Shown here: one piece after another, positions 18,847 to 27,209 of the stretch
Layout: every line of letters starts with the position of its first letter
How positions within the stretch are numbered: position 1 is the stretch's first letter
Source of the DNA: Lachnospiraceae bacterium UBA4631
Lineage (GTDB): Bacteria > Bacillota > Clostridia > Lachnospirales > Lachnospiraceae
DNA: 64,000 nucleotides
Direction of reading: 5' to 3'
Assembly: GCA_002406015.1 (NCBI GenBank)
Contig: DHMX01000022.1
Coordinates: 124,001-188,000, forward strand
Program-made: the position numbers and the translations under genes
Notes under the pieces: model-generated
Databases searched by the model: none
What the model saw: only the letters and a program-made list of their open reading frames with translations
What the model was told of the DNA's origin: nothing

Positions 18847-19887
18847 TTGGTACATGTATTACTCATAATTTTAAAAGTGCTGGGCATCACACTGCTTATT
18901 TTGCTGGGCGTGGTGCTGCTGGTAGTATTACTGGCATTGCTGGCACCGTTTCGATATACCTTGCAGGCAGAGTATTACGGTGATGTAAAGGCAGTCGGAC
19001 GGATTCGGTGGCTGTGCTTTGTTCTGGATTTGAAGGGGACTTACGGAAATAATCAATTCTTGTATTATTTAAAGTCCTTTGGTTTCACCATATCAACAAA
19101 TGATGAGAGCAGCCCGCATTACCATAAGGGAATGGAACCGGAAGAAACCGGAGACAATGCGGATGCCAAGGAGGATGCGGAGCTTGCAGCAACACCGATT
19201 AAGGTGCGTGCATTGGATGAATGGCCGGAGGAGGATGTTGCACCCGTACCGGATAAAAGTTCAGAGAAACCGGAATGGCGGGAGAAAGCCAGATACGCAG
19301 AACAGGCAGAAAAACCGGAGGCGTTGCCGCCGCCGAGAAGAAGTCTGTTGCAGCGGATAGATGACAAATTCCGGCAGGGAATGGAGTGGTTTACCACAAT
19401 TCCGATGAAGCTGCATGAGAAATTTTCAAAGTTACTGGGAAGAATACTTGACTTTTTCGCGAATATAACGGAAAATATTAACAGAATCTTGAATAAAAGA
19501 AATGAGATTGTGCAAAAGATAACTCATATCAGAGGCTTTCTGCAAAAGGAATCCACAGGTCGGGCATTCAAGGATGTAAAGCGGTATCTGCTTCGGCTGT
19601 GGAAAAGTATCCGTCCAAGAAAGCTGCATGGTATTCTTCATTTTGGATTAGAGGATCCGGCATCGACTGGACAATTGCTGGGTGTATTTGGCTTACTCCT
19701 GCCGATTTACAGAGACAGGATTATTATAGCACCAGATTTTGAACAGAAGATATTTGAAGGGGAGGTTTATGCAAAGGGCAGTGTGCAGTTGGGATTTTTC
19801 ATTCTGCTGGCATTGCAGATGCTTTTGAATCGGAATCTGATGAATACGATTCAGGAGATTAGGACAATAATAGGAGGAAATAATTAA
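18847..19887 (+). CDS. DUF2953 domain-containing membrane-anchored protein
   Basis: A 346-residue protein with one strong N-terminal membrane segment (about residues 4-32, very Leu/Val rich), a charged linker (about 85-175, Glu/Pro rich), and a C-terminal region with HFGLEDPASTGQLLGV and YAKGSVQLGF, the hallmark of DUF2953. In many Firmicutes DUF2953 genes sit directly before the spore protein GerW/YtfJ, as here, so a sporulation link is likely. The start is TTG at 18847 with GGAGG seven bases upstream; the ATG at 18842 is in another frame and stops quickly. Its stop overlaps the GerW start by one base. Confidence 0.82.
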   Translation: MVHVLLIILKVLGITLLILLGVVLLVVLLALLAPFRYTLQAEYYGDVKAVGRIRWLCFVLDLKGTYGNNQFLYYLKSFGFTISTNDESSPHYHKGMEPEETGDNADAKEDAELAATPIKVRALDEWPEEDVAPVPDKSSEKPEWREKARYAEQAEKPEALPPPRRSLLQRIDDKFRQGMEWFTTIPMKLHEKFSKLLGRILDFFANITENINRILNKRNEIVQKITHIRGFLQKESTGRAFKDVKRYLLRLWKSIRPRKLHGILHFGLEDPASTGQLLGVFGLLLPIYRDRIIIAPDFEQKIFEGEVYAKGSVQLGFFILLALQMLLNRNLMNTIQEIRTIIGGNN

Positions 19888-20306
19888 TGGCAAATAATGA
19901 TTTTAATTCAACAGTAAGTACATTGTTTAACGGAATGGATTCATTCCTGACAACAAAGACGGTAGTAGGAGAGCCGACAGCCATCGGCAATACCATTATT
20001 TTACCGTTGGTAGATGTTGCATTTGGTGTAGCGGCAGGTGCTTTTTCAGATGGAGCAGCGAAGAACAGTGGTGCCGGCGGTCTGGGCGGTAAGATGTCTC
20101 CGAGTGCGGTACTGGTAATTCAGGATGGACATACGAAGCTGGTAAATATTAAGAATCAGGATGGTATTACCAAGATTCTGGATATGGTACCGGAGTTAAT
20201 TGATAAAGTATCCGAGTATGCAAAGGATTACATTGGCAAGAAGGATTCGGATTCCGATGCGGAAGCTCTGGATGCAGAAGACCAGGATGCCATTGAACAG
20301 GAATAA
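19887..20306 (+). CDS. gerW: GerW family sporulation protein (YtfJ)
   Basis: A 139-residue protein of the GerW/YtfJ family, needed in Bacillus for normal spore germination. Conserved features are VGEPTAIGNTIILPLVDVAFGVAAG (given here in parts: VGEPTAIGNT and PLVDVAFG), the Gly-rich GGLGGKMSP, and SAVLVIQDG. The acidic C-terminal tail is family-typical. TAATG couples it to DUF2953, and TAGGAGG is a strong ribosome site. Confidence 0.9.
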   Translation: MANNDFNSTVSTLFNGMDSFLTTKTVVGEPTAIGNTIILPLVDVAFGVAAGAFSDGAAKNSGAGGLGGKMSPSAVLVIQDGHTKLVNIKNQDGITKILDMVPELIDKVSEYAKDYIGKKDSDSDAEALDAEDQDAIEQE

Positions 20307-20333
20307 AAAGAAGAGAAAAAGAAGAATAGAAGA

Positions 20334-20363
20334 GTGACTACTTTTTCATTCCCTGCATATAAT
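20334..20363 (+). promoter_or_regulatory. Possible promoter of the 45-residue membrane protein
   Basis: GTGACT, 18 bases, TATAAT, about 33 bases before the TTG start. The -35 is weak. Confidence 0.4.
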
Positions 20364-20396
20364 AGGGTATAGCATAGAAAAAGAGGGGGAATCACA

Positions 20397-20534
20397 TTGA
20401 AACGTTTATGTGGATTTGCCCTCTTTTTTGTTGCAGTCGGGATGATTATTAATTGCTTTACGGAAGGGTTCTGGACCTTTCTTTGTATTGTGATTTGTCT
20501 GTTCCTTGCGTATTGCCTGTTTTGTAAATGCTGA
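20397..20534 (+). CDS. 45-residue membrane protein (TTG start)
   Basis: A short gene: TTG start seven bases after a GGGGG ribosome site, 45 codons, TGA stop. The product starts MKRLCGFALFFVAVGM and has two hydrophobic stretches (about residues 4-20 and 26-43) split by a short polar turn (CFTEGF), with a cysteine-rich end (CLFCKC). A promoter-like sequence precedes it and a terminator follows 16 bases after its stop. I recall similar tiny proteins in Lachnospiraceae genomes but know no function. Confidence 0.65.
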   Translation: MKRLCGFALFFVAVGMIINCFTEGFWTFLCIVICLFLAYCLFCKC

Positions 20535-20549
20535 AATAAATATTGAAAT

Positions 20550-20584
20550 AAAAAAATACAGCCCATGCGGACTGTATTTTTTTT
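20550..20584. terminator. Bidirectional terminator between the small membrane protein and rpmB
   Basis: A run of A, then ATACAG, loop, CTGTAT, then eight T. The symmetric A and T runs allow termination from both sides. It reaches the rpmB stop codon. Confidence 0.85.
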
Positions 20585-20768
20585 ATGCACGCTCAACTAA
20601 TCCAGATTTCAAACAAGAAGTACATACGTACATTTTCTTTGGAGTTCCATTCTCGATTACCTTAACGGACTTTACATTTGACTTCCACATTCTGTTAGAA
20701 CGTCTATGAGAATGGCTCACTTTGATTCCGAAATGAGCACCTTTATCACAAATTGCACACTTTGCCAT
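20583..20768 (-). CDS. rpmB: 50S ribosomal protein L28
   Basis: A 61-residue protein of the large ribosomal subunit. It has the L28 pattern: CAICDKGAHFG near the start, SHSHRRSNRMWKSN, then CTSC near the end. The paired CxxC motifs indicate the zinc-binding form. Length is normal for Firmicutes. Being divergent from the Asp23/YloV pair is the common arrangement in Firmicutes. Confidence 0.97.
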   Translation of the reverse strand: MAKCAICDKGAHFGIKVSHSHRRSNRMWKSNVKSVKVIENGTPKKMYVCTSCLKSGLVERA

Positions 20769-20789
20769 GATACAGCACCTCCTTGTAAT

Positions 20790-20817
20790 TTAATAACGTA
20801 AATTCACAACGTGTCAA
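20790..20817 (-). promoter_or_regulatory. Promoter of rpmB
   Basis: On the - strand: a perfect TTGACA, 16 bases, TATTAA. Confidence 0.6.
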
Positions 20818-20876
20818 TTTTAACAGAAAAAATTCATAATTGCAAGCGAAAATAAAGAAAATTTATATTTCTTTTT

Positions 20877-20905
20877 TTGTAGAAAACGGTTATAATGACA
20901 TTATA
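20877..20905 (+). promoter_or_regulatory. Possible promoter of the Asp23-YloV operon
   Basis: TTGTAG, 17 bases, ATTATA, about 40 bases before the start. A second -10-like TATAAT lies at 20891-20896 without a good -35. Confidence 0.4.
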
Positions 20906-20944
20906 TGTGCAAAATGATAATGAGCATAGAATGGAGGTTGTTGT

Positions 20945-21301
20945 ATGAAAGGACGAATGAGTACCGAAAATGGCGATATTTTAATTGATAATGAAGTGAT
21001 TGCCCAATATGCTGGACTGACTGCCGTAGAATGTTTCGGCATCGTTGGTATGGCAACTATTAGTGTAAAAGATGGTTTGGTAAAGCTGCTTCGTGGCGAC
21101 AGCGTAAGTAAGGGTGTAAATGTTACAATTGAGGATAATCGGATTTCCATTGATTTCCACATAATTGTGGCATATGGAGTCAGTATTTCCGTTGTGGCAG
21201 ATAATCTGATGAGTACAGTACAGTATAAGATTGAAGAGTTCACCGGTATGCCTGTAGACCATATTAATATCTATGTGGAAGGTGTCCGTATTCTGGACTA
21301 A
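20945..21301 (+). CDS. Asp23/Gls24 family protein (YloU-like)
   Basis: A 118-residue Asp23/Gls24 family protein. Typical sequence runs are IAQYAGLTAVECFGIVGM and GVNVTIEDNRISIDFHIIV, ending with NIYVEGVRI. Family members associate with the membrane or envelope stress response; YloU itself has no settled role. It lies 21 bases before the fatty acid kinase-like gene, its usual partner. Confidence 0.92.
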   Translation: MKGRMSTENGDILIDNEVIAQYAGLTAVECFGIVGMATISVKDGLVKLLRGDSVSKGVNVTIEDNRISIDFHIIVAYGVSISVVADNLMSTVQYKIEEFTGMPVDHINIYVEGVRILD

Positions 21302-21322
21302 TCAATTAAGGAGGAAACGAAC

Positions 21323-23002
21323 GTGGCAATTATGAAAATAGATGCAGAACTGCTTCAGAAGGCATTCTTAGCCGGAGCAAAACGCATTGAAAGCAAGAAA
21401 GAATATATTAACCAGTTAAATGTATTTCCGGTGCCGGATGGTGATACGGGAACAAATATGACATTAACCATTATGTCAGCATCCAAAGAGGTTGCTGCTT
21501 TGGAGCATCCGACCATGGATACCTTATCGAAGGCAATTTCCAGTGGTTCGCTGCGTGGAGCCAGAGGTAACTCCGGTGTTATACTTTCACAGTTATTCCG
21601 GGGATTCTGCCGGCAGATAGTCGGAAAACAGGAGCTGACCACCGAGGATTTGGCAGATTGCTTTGACCAGGCAGTAAAGACGGCATATAAAGCAGTTATG
21701 AAGCCGAAGGAAGGAACGATTCTGACAGTTGCAAGCGGAATGGCAGAGAAAGCAAGAGAAATCTATCGTCGGGTTCGCTCAATTGAGGAATTTGGACAAC
21801 AGGTAATTGATTACGGAAATGAAGTGCTGGCATACACACCGGAGCTGCTGCCGGTATTAAAAGAGGCAGGTGTTGTGGATTCCGGCGGACAGGGCTTAAT
21901 GGAGGTATTGCAGGGAGCATTTCTTGCATTGACCGGACAGGAGGTAGAGATTCCGGTGATTGCCGTAGATACTGCTTCTAAGTATGAATTTACGGTAGAG
22001 GATGACCCGGATGCCGAGATTACATTTGGATATTGTACGGAATTTATTGTTATGCTGGAACAGCCATATGATGAAGAGTCGGAGGCAGAGCTGAAGGAAT
22101 ATTTAAGCTCTATCGGAGATTCCTTGGTTGTTGTATCGGATGATGAACTGATTAAGGTACATGTGCATACCAATCATCCGGGACTTGCATTTGAAAAGGG
22201 CTTGACCTATGGTTCCCTGACCCGTATGAAGATTGATAATATGCGGGAGGAGCATCAGGAGAAGTTAGCGAAGGCAGCAAGTCAGAAGCAGACTGCCGCT
22301 AAGGCTGAGCCGGAGAAAAAGGCTGAGAAGAAGGCTCCTGCAAAAGACTATGGCTTCATTGCAGTAACCATCGGTGAAGGAATTAATGAAATATTCCAGG
22401 GACTGGGTGTGGATTACCTGATTGAAGGCGGACAGACCATGAATCCGAGTACCGAAGATATGTTAAATGCAATTGACAAGGTAGATGCTAAGACCATTTT
22501 CATCCTGCCGAATAATAAGAATATCATTCTGGCAGCCCAGCAGGCACAGAGTCTGGTTGAGGATAAGAATATTATCGTGATTCCGTCTAAGACGGTGCCA
22601 CAGGGAATTTCGGCAATTATTGCCTTTGACCCATCCCAGACGGCAGAGGACAATCAGATGGGTATGACAGAAGCATTGAGCGGTGTAAAGACCGGACAGG
22701 TCACATATGCGGTGCGGGATACCAGTATTGACGGAAAGACGATTCAGTCCGGTGACATTATGGGAATCGGTGATAAAGGAATTGAAGCAGTCGGAACGGA
22801 TGTATTTGCAACCACACTGGAGCTGGTAGACAGTCTGGTTGATGCAGACAGCGAGTTAATCTGCCTGTACTATGGTGATGAGGTACAGGAGGACGATGCA
22901 AATGCAATTCTGGATGCCATTGAAAAGAAGTATAAGAACTGTGATGTAGAACTGCATTATGGCGGACAGCCGATTTACTATTATGTGATTTCGGTAGAAT
23001 AG
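21323..23002 (+). CDS. FakA-like protein (DAK2/DhaL plus DegV-like domains, YloV)
   Basis: A 559-residue cytosolic protein. The N-terminal DhaL domain (about residues 8-205) has the ATP/Mg motif PVPDGDTGTNM and SLRGARGNSGVILSQ. A middle region (about 220-320) ends in a Lys/Ala/Glu linker, and the C-terminal DegV/EDD-like domain (about 345-559) has ILPNNKNI and VIPSKTVPQGISA. In staphylococci this architecture is the ATP-binding subunit FakA, which phosphorylates fatty acids held by FakB. No fakB/degV gene is in the window. A strong terminator lies 22 bases after the stop. Confidence 0.9.
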   Translation: MAIMKIDAELLQKAFLAGAKRIESKKEYINQLNVFPVPDGDTGTNMTLTIMSASKEVAALEHPTMDTLSKAISSGSLRGARGNSGVILSQLFRGFCRQIVGKQELTTEDLADCFDQAVKTAYKAVMKPKEGTILTVASGMAEKAREIYRRVRSIEEFGQQVIDYGNEVLAYTPELLPVLKEAGVVDSGGQGLMEVLQGAFLALTGQEVEIPVIAVDTASKYEFTVEDDPDAEITFGYCTEFIVMLEQPYDEESEAELKEYLSSIGDSLVVVSDDELIKVHVHTNHPGLAFEKGLTYGSLTRMKIDNMREEHQEKLAKAASQKQTAAKAEPEKKAEKKAPAKDYGFIAVTIGEGINEIFQGLGVDYLIEGGQTMNPSTEDMLNAIDKVDAKTIFILPNNKNIILAAQQAQSLVEDKNIIVIPSKTVPQGISAIIAFDPSQTAEDNQMGMTEALSGVKTGQVTYAVRDTSIDGKTIQSGDIMGIGDKGIEAVGTDVFATTLELVDSLVDADSELICLYYGDEVQEDDANAILDAIEKKYKNCDVELHYGGQPIYYYVISVE

Positions 23003-23024
23003 AAAATAATCGGAATGGAATGTA

Positions 23025-23067
23025 CTCCCTGACATATACTATAGAGAGAATGTCAGGGAGTTTTTTT
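23025..23067 (+). terminator. Terminator whose 3' arm is the yqfC ribosome binding site
   Basis: CTCCCTGACAT (23025-23035) pairs perfectly with ATGTCAGGGAG (23050-23060) over a 14-base loop, followed by seven T, and the yqfC ATG comes immediately after. AGGGAG in the 3' arm is the only ribosome site for yqfC. Confidence 0.9.
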
Positions 23068-23304
23068 ATGCAGATTACCAGGGATGTAACGGAAGGAACT
23101 ACGCTGCTGCGGGTACAGGGAACGCAGGAGGCATGGTTGGAAAACTATCAGTCTTTACTGGAATATACGGATGAACGGATTGATGTCCGGGGAACTGATA
23201 TGGGGATTCTCCTTATCGGAAGCGGAATGCGGATTGAATATTACGGTACTGCGGAAATGAAAATAACAGGCAGTATTCAAAAAATAGAATTTGGTCAGGT
23301 GTGA
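23068..23304 (+). CDS. yqfC: YabP/YqfC family sporulation protein
   Basis: A 78-residue protein of the YqfC/YabP family, with TDERIDVRGTDMGILLIGSG (DVRG and GSG typical) and a C-terminal GSIQKIEF. In Bacillus yqfC is made in the mother cell under sigma-E. I use the ATG at 23068; the earlier in-frame start at 23020 lies within the terminator stem and has no ribosome site. Spacing from AGGGAG is seven bases. The next gene, yqfD, starts one base after its stop. Confidence 0.87.
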   Translation: MQITRDVTEGTTLLRVQGTQEAWLENYQSLLEYTDERIDVRGTDMGILLIGSGMRIEYYGTAEMKITGSIQKIEFGQV

Positions 23305-23305
23305 T

Positions 23306-24529
23306 ATGGGGAAGATAAAAACATGGTGGAATGGATATGTGCAGATTCGGGTGTCCGGAAATCACCCGGAACGATTTCTTTCGTTATTGCATCATAAGGG
23401 GATTCATATATGGAAGCTGGAGCCGGTGGAACAGGGCTACTGCTTTCTGATGGAGCGTTCAAGGTTCCGGGAGTTGGATGCGATTCGGAAGAAAACCGGA
23501 TGTCAGGTGGAAATAGAAGGGAAATTTGGGTTTCCGGCGTGGCTGTTCCGGTATCGCAGACGGAAGTTCTTTGTGCTTGGCTGTCTGCTGGCAGGTGGCA
23601 TGATATATGGTTGTTCCTTGTTTGTCTGGAATATTCAGGTACAGGGAACTTATTTTTATACGGATGAACAGATTGCGGCACGCATTGAAGAACAGTATGT
23701 TCCGCTTGGCAAGAAGAAGTCCCAGATAGATTGTGACTGGCTGGAGGAGCAATTAAGACAGGATTTTCCGGAACTATCCTGGGTGAGCTGTGAGCTGACA
23801 GGAACGCGGCTGCTGGTTGAGGTCAAGGAAACCTTGGAGGGAACGGAGGTTGTCACCGAGGATACGAAGCCGCAGGATATTGTAGCGGCAAAGGATGGAA
23901 CGATTGTGGAAATGATTACCCGAAGCGGAACACCGGTTGTGCGAATCGGACAGTCCGTTGCCAAGGGTGATATTCTGATTTCCGGTGTGATTCATATTTG
24001 TGATGATTTTGATGAAGTTCTGGAAACGGACTATGTAGCCGCAGATGGGGATGTGCTGGCAGAAACGGTCTATCAATATGATGATTCCTTTGATATGCAG
24101 TATTATGAAAAGCAATATACACAAAGAACCCAGACGGGCTACACCATAGAAATCCTGCATTGGATTCAGGAGCTTCATCTTCCATGGCGGGAATTTACAA
24201 ACTATGATGTGGTAGAGGAAACCCATCAACTGCGATTAGGAAGCACCTACATACTGCCGGTCAGTATTACAACCAGTAAGCGGCGGGAATATACACCGGT
24301 ACTGGTTACTTATACCGAGGAGGAAGCGAGAGAGCGGGCAGAGGTGCGGTTAGAGAATTATTTATCGACTTTATCGGAAAAAGAAGTAGAAATCATGGAA
24401 AATAATGTTACAATAGACATAGAGGACGGCGTATGTCATGTCGGCGGAACACTGGTGGTATGGGAACGAATCGGCTATGGCAGACCCCTGATGCTTTCGG
24501 ATGAACCACAGACGGAGGCTGAAAACTAA
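23306..24529 (+). CDS. yqfD: Sporulation protein YqfD
   Basis: A 407-residue membrane protein of the YqfD family, needed in the mother cell during spore formation in Bacillus. One membrane helix lies near residues 88-108 (FFVLGCLLAGGMIYGCSLF). The outer part has PLGKKKSQIDCDWLEEQL and the conserved ELTGTRLLVEVKE. The ATG at 23306 is preceded by AGGTG. The alternative TTG at 23291 overlaps yqfC and lacks a site. The C-terminal AKGDILISG and YTEEEARERA segments match the family. It overlaps the possible earlier phoH start by one base. Confidence 0.9.
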   Translation: MGKIKTWWNGYVQIRVSGNHPERFLSLLHHKGIHIWKLEPVEQGYCFLMERSRFRELDAIRKKTGCQVEIEGKFGFPAWLFRYRRRKFFVLGCLLAGGMIYGCSLFVWNIQVQGTYFYTDEQIAARIEEQYVPLGKKKSQIDCDWLEEQLRQDFPELSWVSCELTGTRLLVEVKETLEGTEVVTEDTKPQDIVAAKDGTIVEMITRSGTPVVRIGQSVAKGDILISGVIHICDDFDEVLETDYVAADGDVLAETVYQYDDSFDMQYYEKQYTQRTQTGYTIEILHWIQELHLPWREFTNYDVVEETHQLRLGSTYILPVSITTSKRREYTPVLVTYTEEEARERAEVRLENYLSTLSEKEVEIMENNVTIDIEDGVCHVGGTLVVWERIGYGRPLMLSDEPQTEAEN

Positions 24530-24543
24530 TGGAGGATTTCTAT

Positions 24544-25554
24544 ATGAGTACAATCGAAGCTTGTGTAACGATACCGGCAGAATTAGCACCGAATGTATTC
24601 GGGCAATTTGATAAGTATATTAAGAAAATAGAACGCACCTTGTCGGTTACGATGATTATGCGGGGAGATACCCTGAAGGTGATTGGCGAACAGGTGCAGG
24701 TGGAGAAAGCAACGCAGGTTTTAGAGCAATTGGTCGGTATGGCTGAAAGAGGCAATGTATTAACCGAACAGAATGTAGATTATGCTCTTTCCCTGTCCTT
24801 TCATGATAAGGTGGAGCAATTGGCACAACTGGATGAAGAAACCGTTTGCCATACCGTACAGGGAAAGCCGATTAAGGCAAAGACGCTGGGACAGAGACAG
24901 TATCTGGATATGATAGAGCAGAAAATGATTGTCTTTGGAGTCGGACCGGCAGGAACCGGAAAGACCTATCTTGCTATGGCAGAGGCAATTACAGCATTTA
25001 AGAATAATGAGGTAAACCGGATTATTCTGACCCGGCCTGCCATTGAAGCCGGTGAGAAGCTGGGATTTCTTCCGGGCGATTTGCAGAGCAAGGTAGACCC
25101 TTATTTGCGGCCGCTGTATGATGCTTTATATGAAATTATGGGAGCGGAAACCTTTTTAAAGAATATGGAAAAAGGACTGATAGAGGTGGCACCGCTTGCT
25201 TATATGCGTGGACGTACCTTGGATAATTCTTATATTATTCTGGACGAGGCACAGAACACAACACCGGCACAGATGAAGATGTTTCTGACACGAATCGGAT
25301 TTGGCTCAAAAGCGATTATTACCGGAGATTTGTCGCAGAAGGATTTGGCACCGAATGCACCGTCCGGCTTAGAGGAGGCATTAAAGGTTCTGCATCGGAT
25401 AGACGAAATCGGAATCTGCCGCCTGACCAGTCAGGATGTAGTAAGACATCCGTTGGTACAGAAGATAGTCAGTGCATATGAATCCTATGAAGCGGCGGCT
25501 TCAAGAAGAAATGAGCGGAAATCCAAGAAAACAACAGGAAAAGGCTTGTCATAA
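24544..25554 (+). CDS. phoH: PhoH family ATPase
   Basis: A 336-residue cytosolic ATPase. An N-terminal KH-like part (to about residue 90) precedes the PhoH domain with Walker A GPAGTGKTYLAMAEA and Walker B YIILDEAQNT. PhoH-like proteins are linked to RNA metabolism, supported by genetic neighbours YbeY and YqfD; the exact reaction is not settled. I chose ATG 24544 because GGAGG lies eight bases before it; the ATG at 24529 lies before that site. The gene's last codons carry a promoter for the next genes. Confidence 0.93.
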   Translation: MSTIEACVTIPAELAPNVFGQFDKYIKKIERTLSVTMIMRGDTLKVIGEQVQVEKATQVLEQLVGMAERGNVLTEQNVDYALSLSFHDKVEQLAQLDEETVCHTVQGKPIKAKTLGQRQYLDMIEQKMIVFGVGPAGTGKTYLAMAEAITAFKNNEVNRIILTRPAIEAGEKLGFLPGDLQSKVDPYLRPLYDALYEIMGAETFLKNMEKGLIEVAPLAYMRGRTLDNSYIILDEAQNTTPAQMKMFLTRIGFGSKAIITGDLSQKDLAPNAPSGLEEALKVLHRIDEIGICRLTSQDVVRHPLVQKIVSAYESYEAAASRRNERKSKKTTGKGLS

Positions 25555-25574
25555 TATATTTTGTTGTTTATAAT
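25546..25574 (+). promoter_or_regulatory. Internal promoter for ybeY and downstream genes
   Basis: TTGTCA, exactly 17 bases, TATAAT. The -35 overlaps the last codons of phoH. This allows ybeY to be expressed apart from the sporulation genes upstream. Confidence 0.7.
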
Positions 25575-25609
25575 ATGAAAGGGTACAAGATGTAGCGTTA
25601 GGAGGAGCC

Positions 25610-26110
25610 ATGACAGTAAATATTGAAAACGAATATCTATGTGAAATATCGATAGATTATCTTCATATTATCCATGAGGTAGTAGAGGCTGCCATAGAAT
25701 ATGTGAAATGTCCGTATGAAGTAGAGGTAAATGTGCTGTTGACGGATAACGAAGGAATTCAGGAAATCAATCGGGAGCAGAGAAAGATTGACCGTCCGAC
25801 GGATGTGTTGTCATTCCCGATGATTGAGTTTTCGGAGCCGGAGGAATTTCAGTTAGTAGAGGAGCATCCGGAGGATTATTTTAATCAGGATACCGGAGAA
25901 TTACTGCTGGGAGATATTGTGATTTCGGTGGATAAGGTCTATGAGCAGGCACAGGAATTTGGACATAGTGCAGAACGGGAGCTTGCGTTTTTGGTTGCTC
26001 ACAGTATGCTTCATTTAAGCGGATATGACCACGAGGAGGAAGCAGAGCGACTGGTGATGGAGAATAAACAGGAAGAAATATTACAGCAAAAGGGATATAC
26101 AAGAGACTAA
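25610..26110 (+). CDS. ybeY: Endoribonuclease YbeY (rRNA maturation factor)
   Basis: A 166-residue metal-dependent RNase for 16S rRNA 3' maturation and ribosome quality control. The zinc site HxxxHxxxxxH is intact in HSMLHLSGYDH, and the upstream TDVLSFPM is conserved. AGGAGG precedes the ATG. It is the usual neighbour of phoH. Confidence 0.96.
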   Translation: MTVNIENEYLCEISIDYLHIIHEVVEAAIEYVKCPYEVEVNVLLTDNEGIQEINREQRKIDRPTDVLSFPMIEFSEPEEFQLVEEHPEDYFNQDTGELLLGDIVISVDKVYEQAQEFGHSAERELAFLVAHSMLHLSGYDHEEEAERLVMENKQEEILQQKGYTRD

Positions 26111-26128
26111 GAGAACGAGGTGTAGAGC

Positions 26129-27199
26129 ATGAAAAAGTTAACAAAGAAGACCATTGCAGTAAGTACAAGCCTGATTATGGGATTGTCCTTGGTGATAAGC
26201 GGCTGTGGAAAGGAAAATCAGGGAGCTATGAATCTTCCGGCAACCGAGAATATGAATACGGCTGTAGATTTGGAGCTGGTAAATCATGAGGGCAAGGTTC
26301 AGAGTGATTTGACCGGAGAATGGGTAGACCCGGCGGTAAACGAACAGCGTCCGGTTGCAGTTATGATTAACAACATCGGAGAAGCTATGCCACAGTCCGG
26401 TATCGGGCAGGCAGATGTTATCTACGAAATGATTGTAGAGGGTGGTATTACCAGATTAATGGCTGTCTTTTCTGATTACAGCGGATTAGAGAAAATCGGA
26501 CCGGTCAGAAGTGCCAGACAGTATTATGTAAGAACCGCAGAACAGATGGATGCCGTATATTGTCATGTTGGCGGCTCTACCTTAGGTTATAATGAGCTGG
26601 AAAGCTCCGGTATTGATGATTTGGATGGCTTGAGCGGCGTTGGTAATTATTTTATTTATCGTGATAATTCCAGAGTTGCACCGCATAATGCTTATACATC
26701 CGAGGAGGGCTTGAATAAGGCAATCGAAGCTGCATCCATTGATATGACACATAACAGCAGCTATGAGCCGATGTTTACCTTTAATTCCAAGAATAAGGAC
26801 CTTGAAAACGGAAGCTCTGCAAAGAAAATCACAACCGCATATAATGCATCCAGAACTCCATGGTTTGAGTATCATGAGGATGATAAGCAGTATTACCGTT
26901 TCCAGTACGGAGATAAACAGATTGATGACCAGACAAATGAACAGTTACATTTCCAGAATGTTATGGTGTTATTTGCGGAAACCTATTCTCCGGACGGATA
27001 TTTGATGGAGGTATGTAATGAGGATTCCGGAGACGGTTATTATGCGACAAACGGTTCTTATATTCCGATTACATGGAAATACGAAAACGGTACGATTCAT
27101 TACTATACAGAATCCGGTGAACGGTTACAAATGAATCCGGGTAAGACTTGGATTACATTCTTTGATGAAGCAAATAAGGAAGGTGTAACCTTCGAATAG
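26129..27199 (+). CDS. DUF3048 lipoprotein (YerB-like)
   Basis: A 356-residue exported lipoprotein. The signal peptide ends in a lipobox VISGC, with Cys about residue 28. The DUF3048 N-terminal domain is recognised by RPVAVMINN, SGIGQADVIYE and GITRLMAVF, followed by IGPVRSARQYY; the C-terminal domain is typical as well. Function is unknown. It occupies the slot between ybeY and cdd, where many Firmicutes carry dgkA. Confidence 0.9.
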   Translation: MKKLTKKTIAVSTSLIMGLSLVISGCGKENQGAMNLPATENMNTAVDLELVNHEGKVQSDLTGEWVDPAVNEQRPVAVMINNIGEAMPQSGIGQADVIYEMIVEGGITRLMAVFSDYSGLEKIGPVRSARQYYVRTAEQMDAVYCHVGGSTLGYNELESSGIDDLDGLSGVGNYFIYRDNSRVAPHNAYTSEEGLNKAIEAASIDMTHNSSYEPMFTFNSKNKDLENGSSAKKITTAYNASRTPWFEYHEDDKQYYRFQYGDKQIDDQTNEQLHFQNVMVLFAETYSPDGYLMEVCNEDSGDGYYATNGSYIPITWKYENGTIHYYTESGERLQMNPGKTWITFFDEANKEGVTFE

Positions 27200-27209
27200 G
27201 AGTAATTAT

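Noticed and set aside
23020..23067. Longer N-terminus for yqfC
   Set aside because: It would be encoded by the terminator stem and has no ribosome site; the shorter start matches the family.
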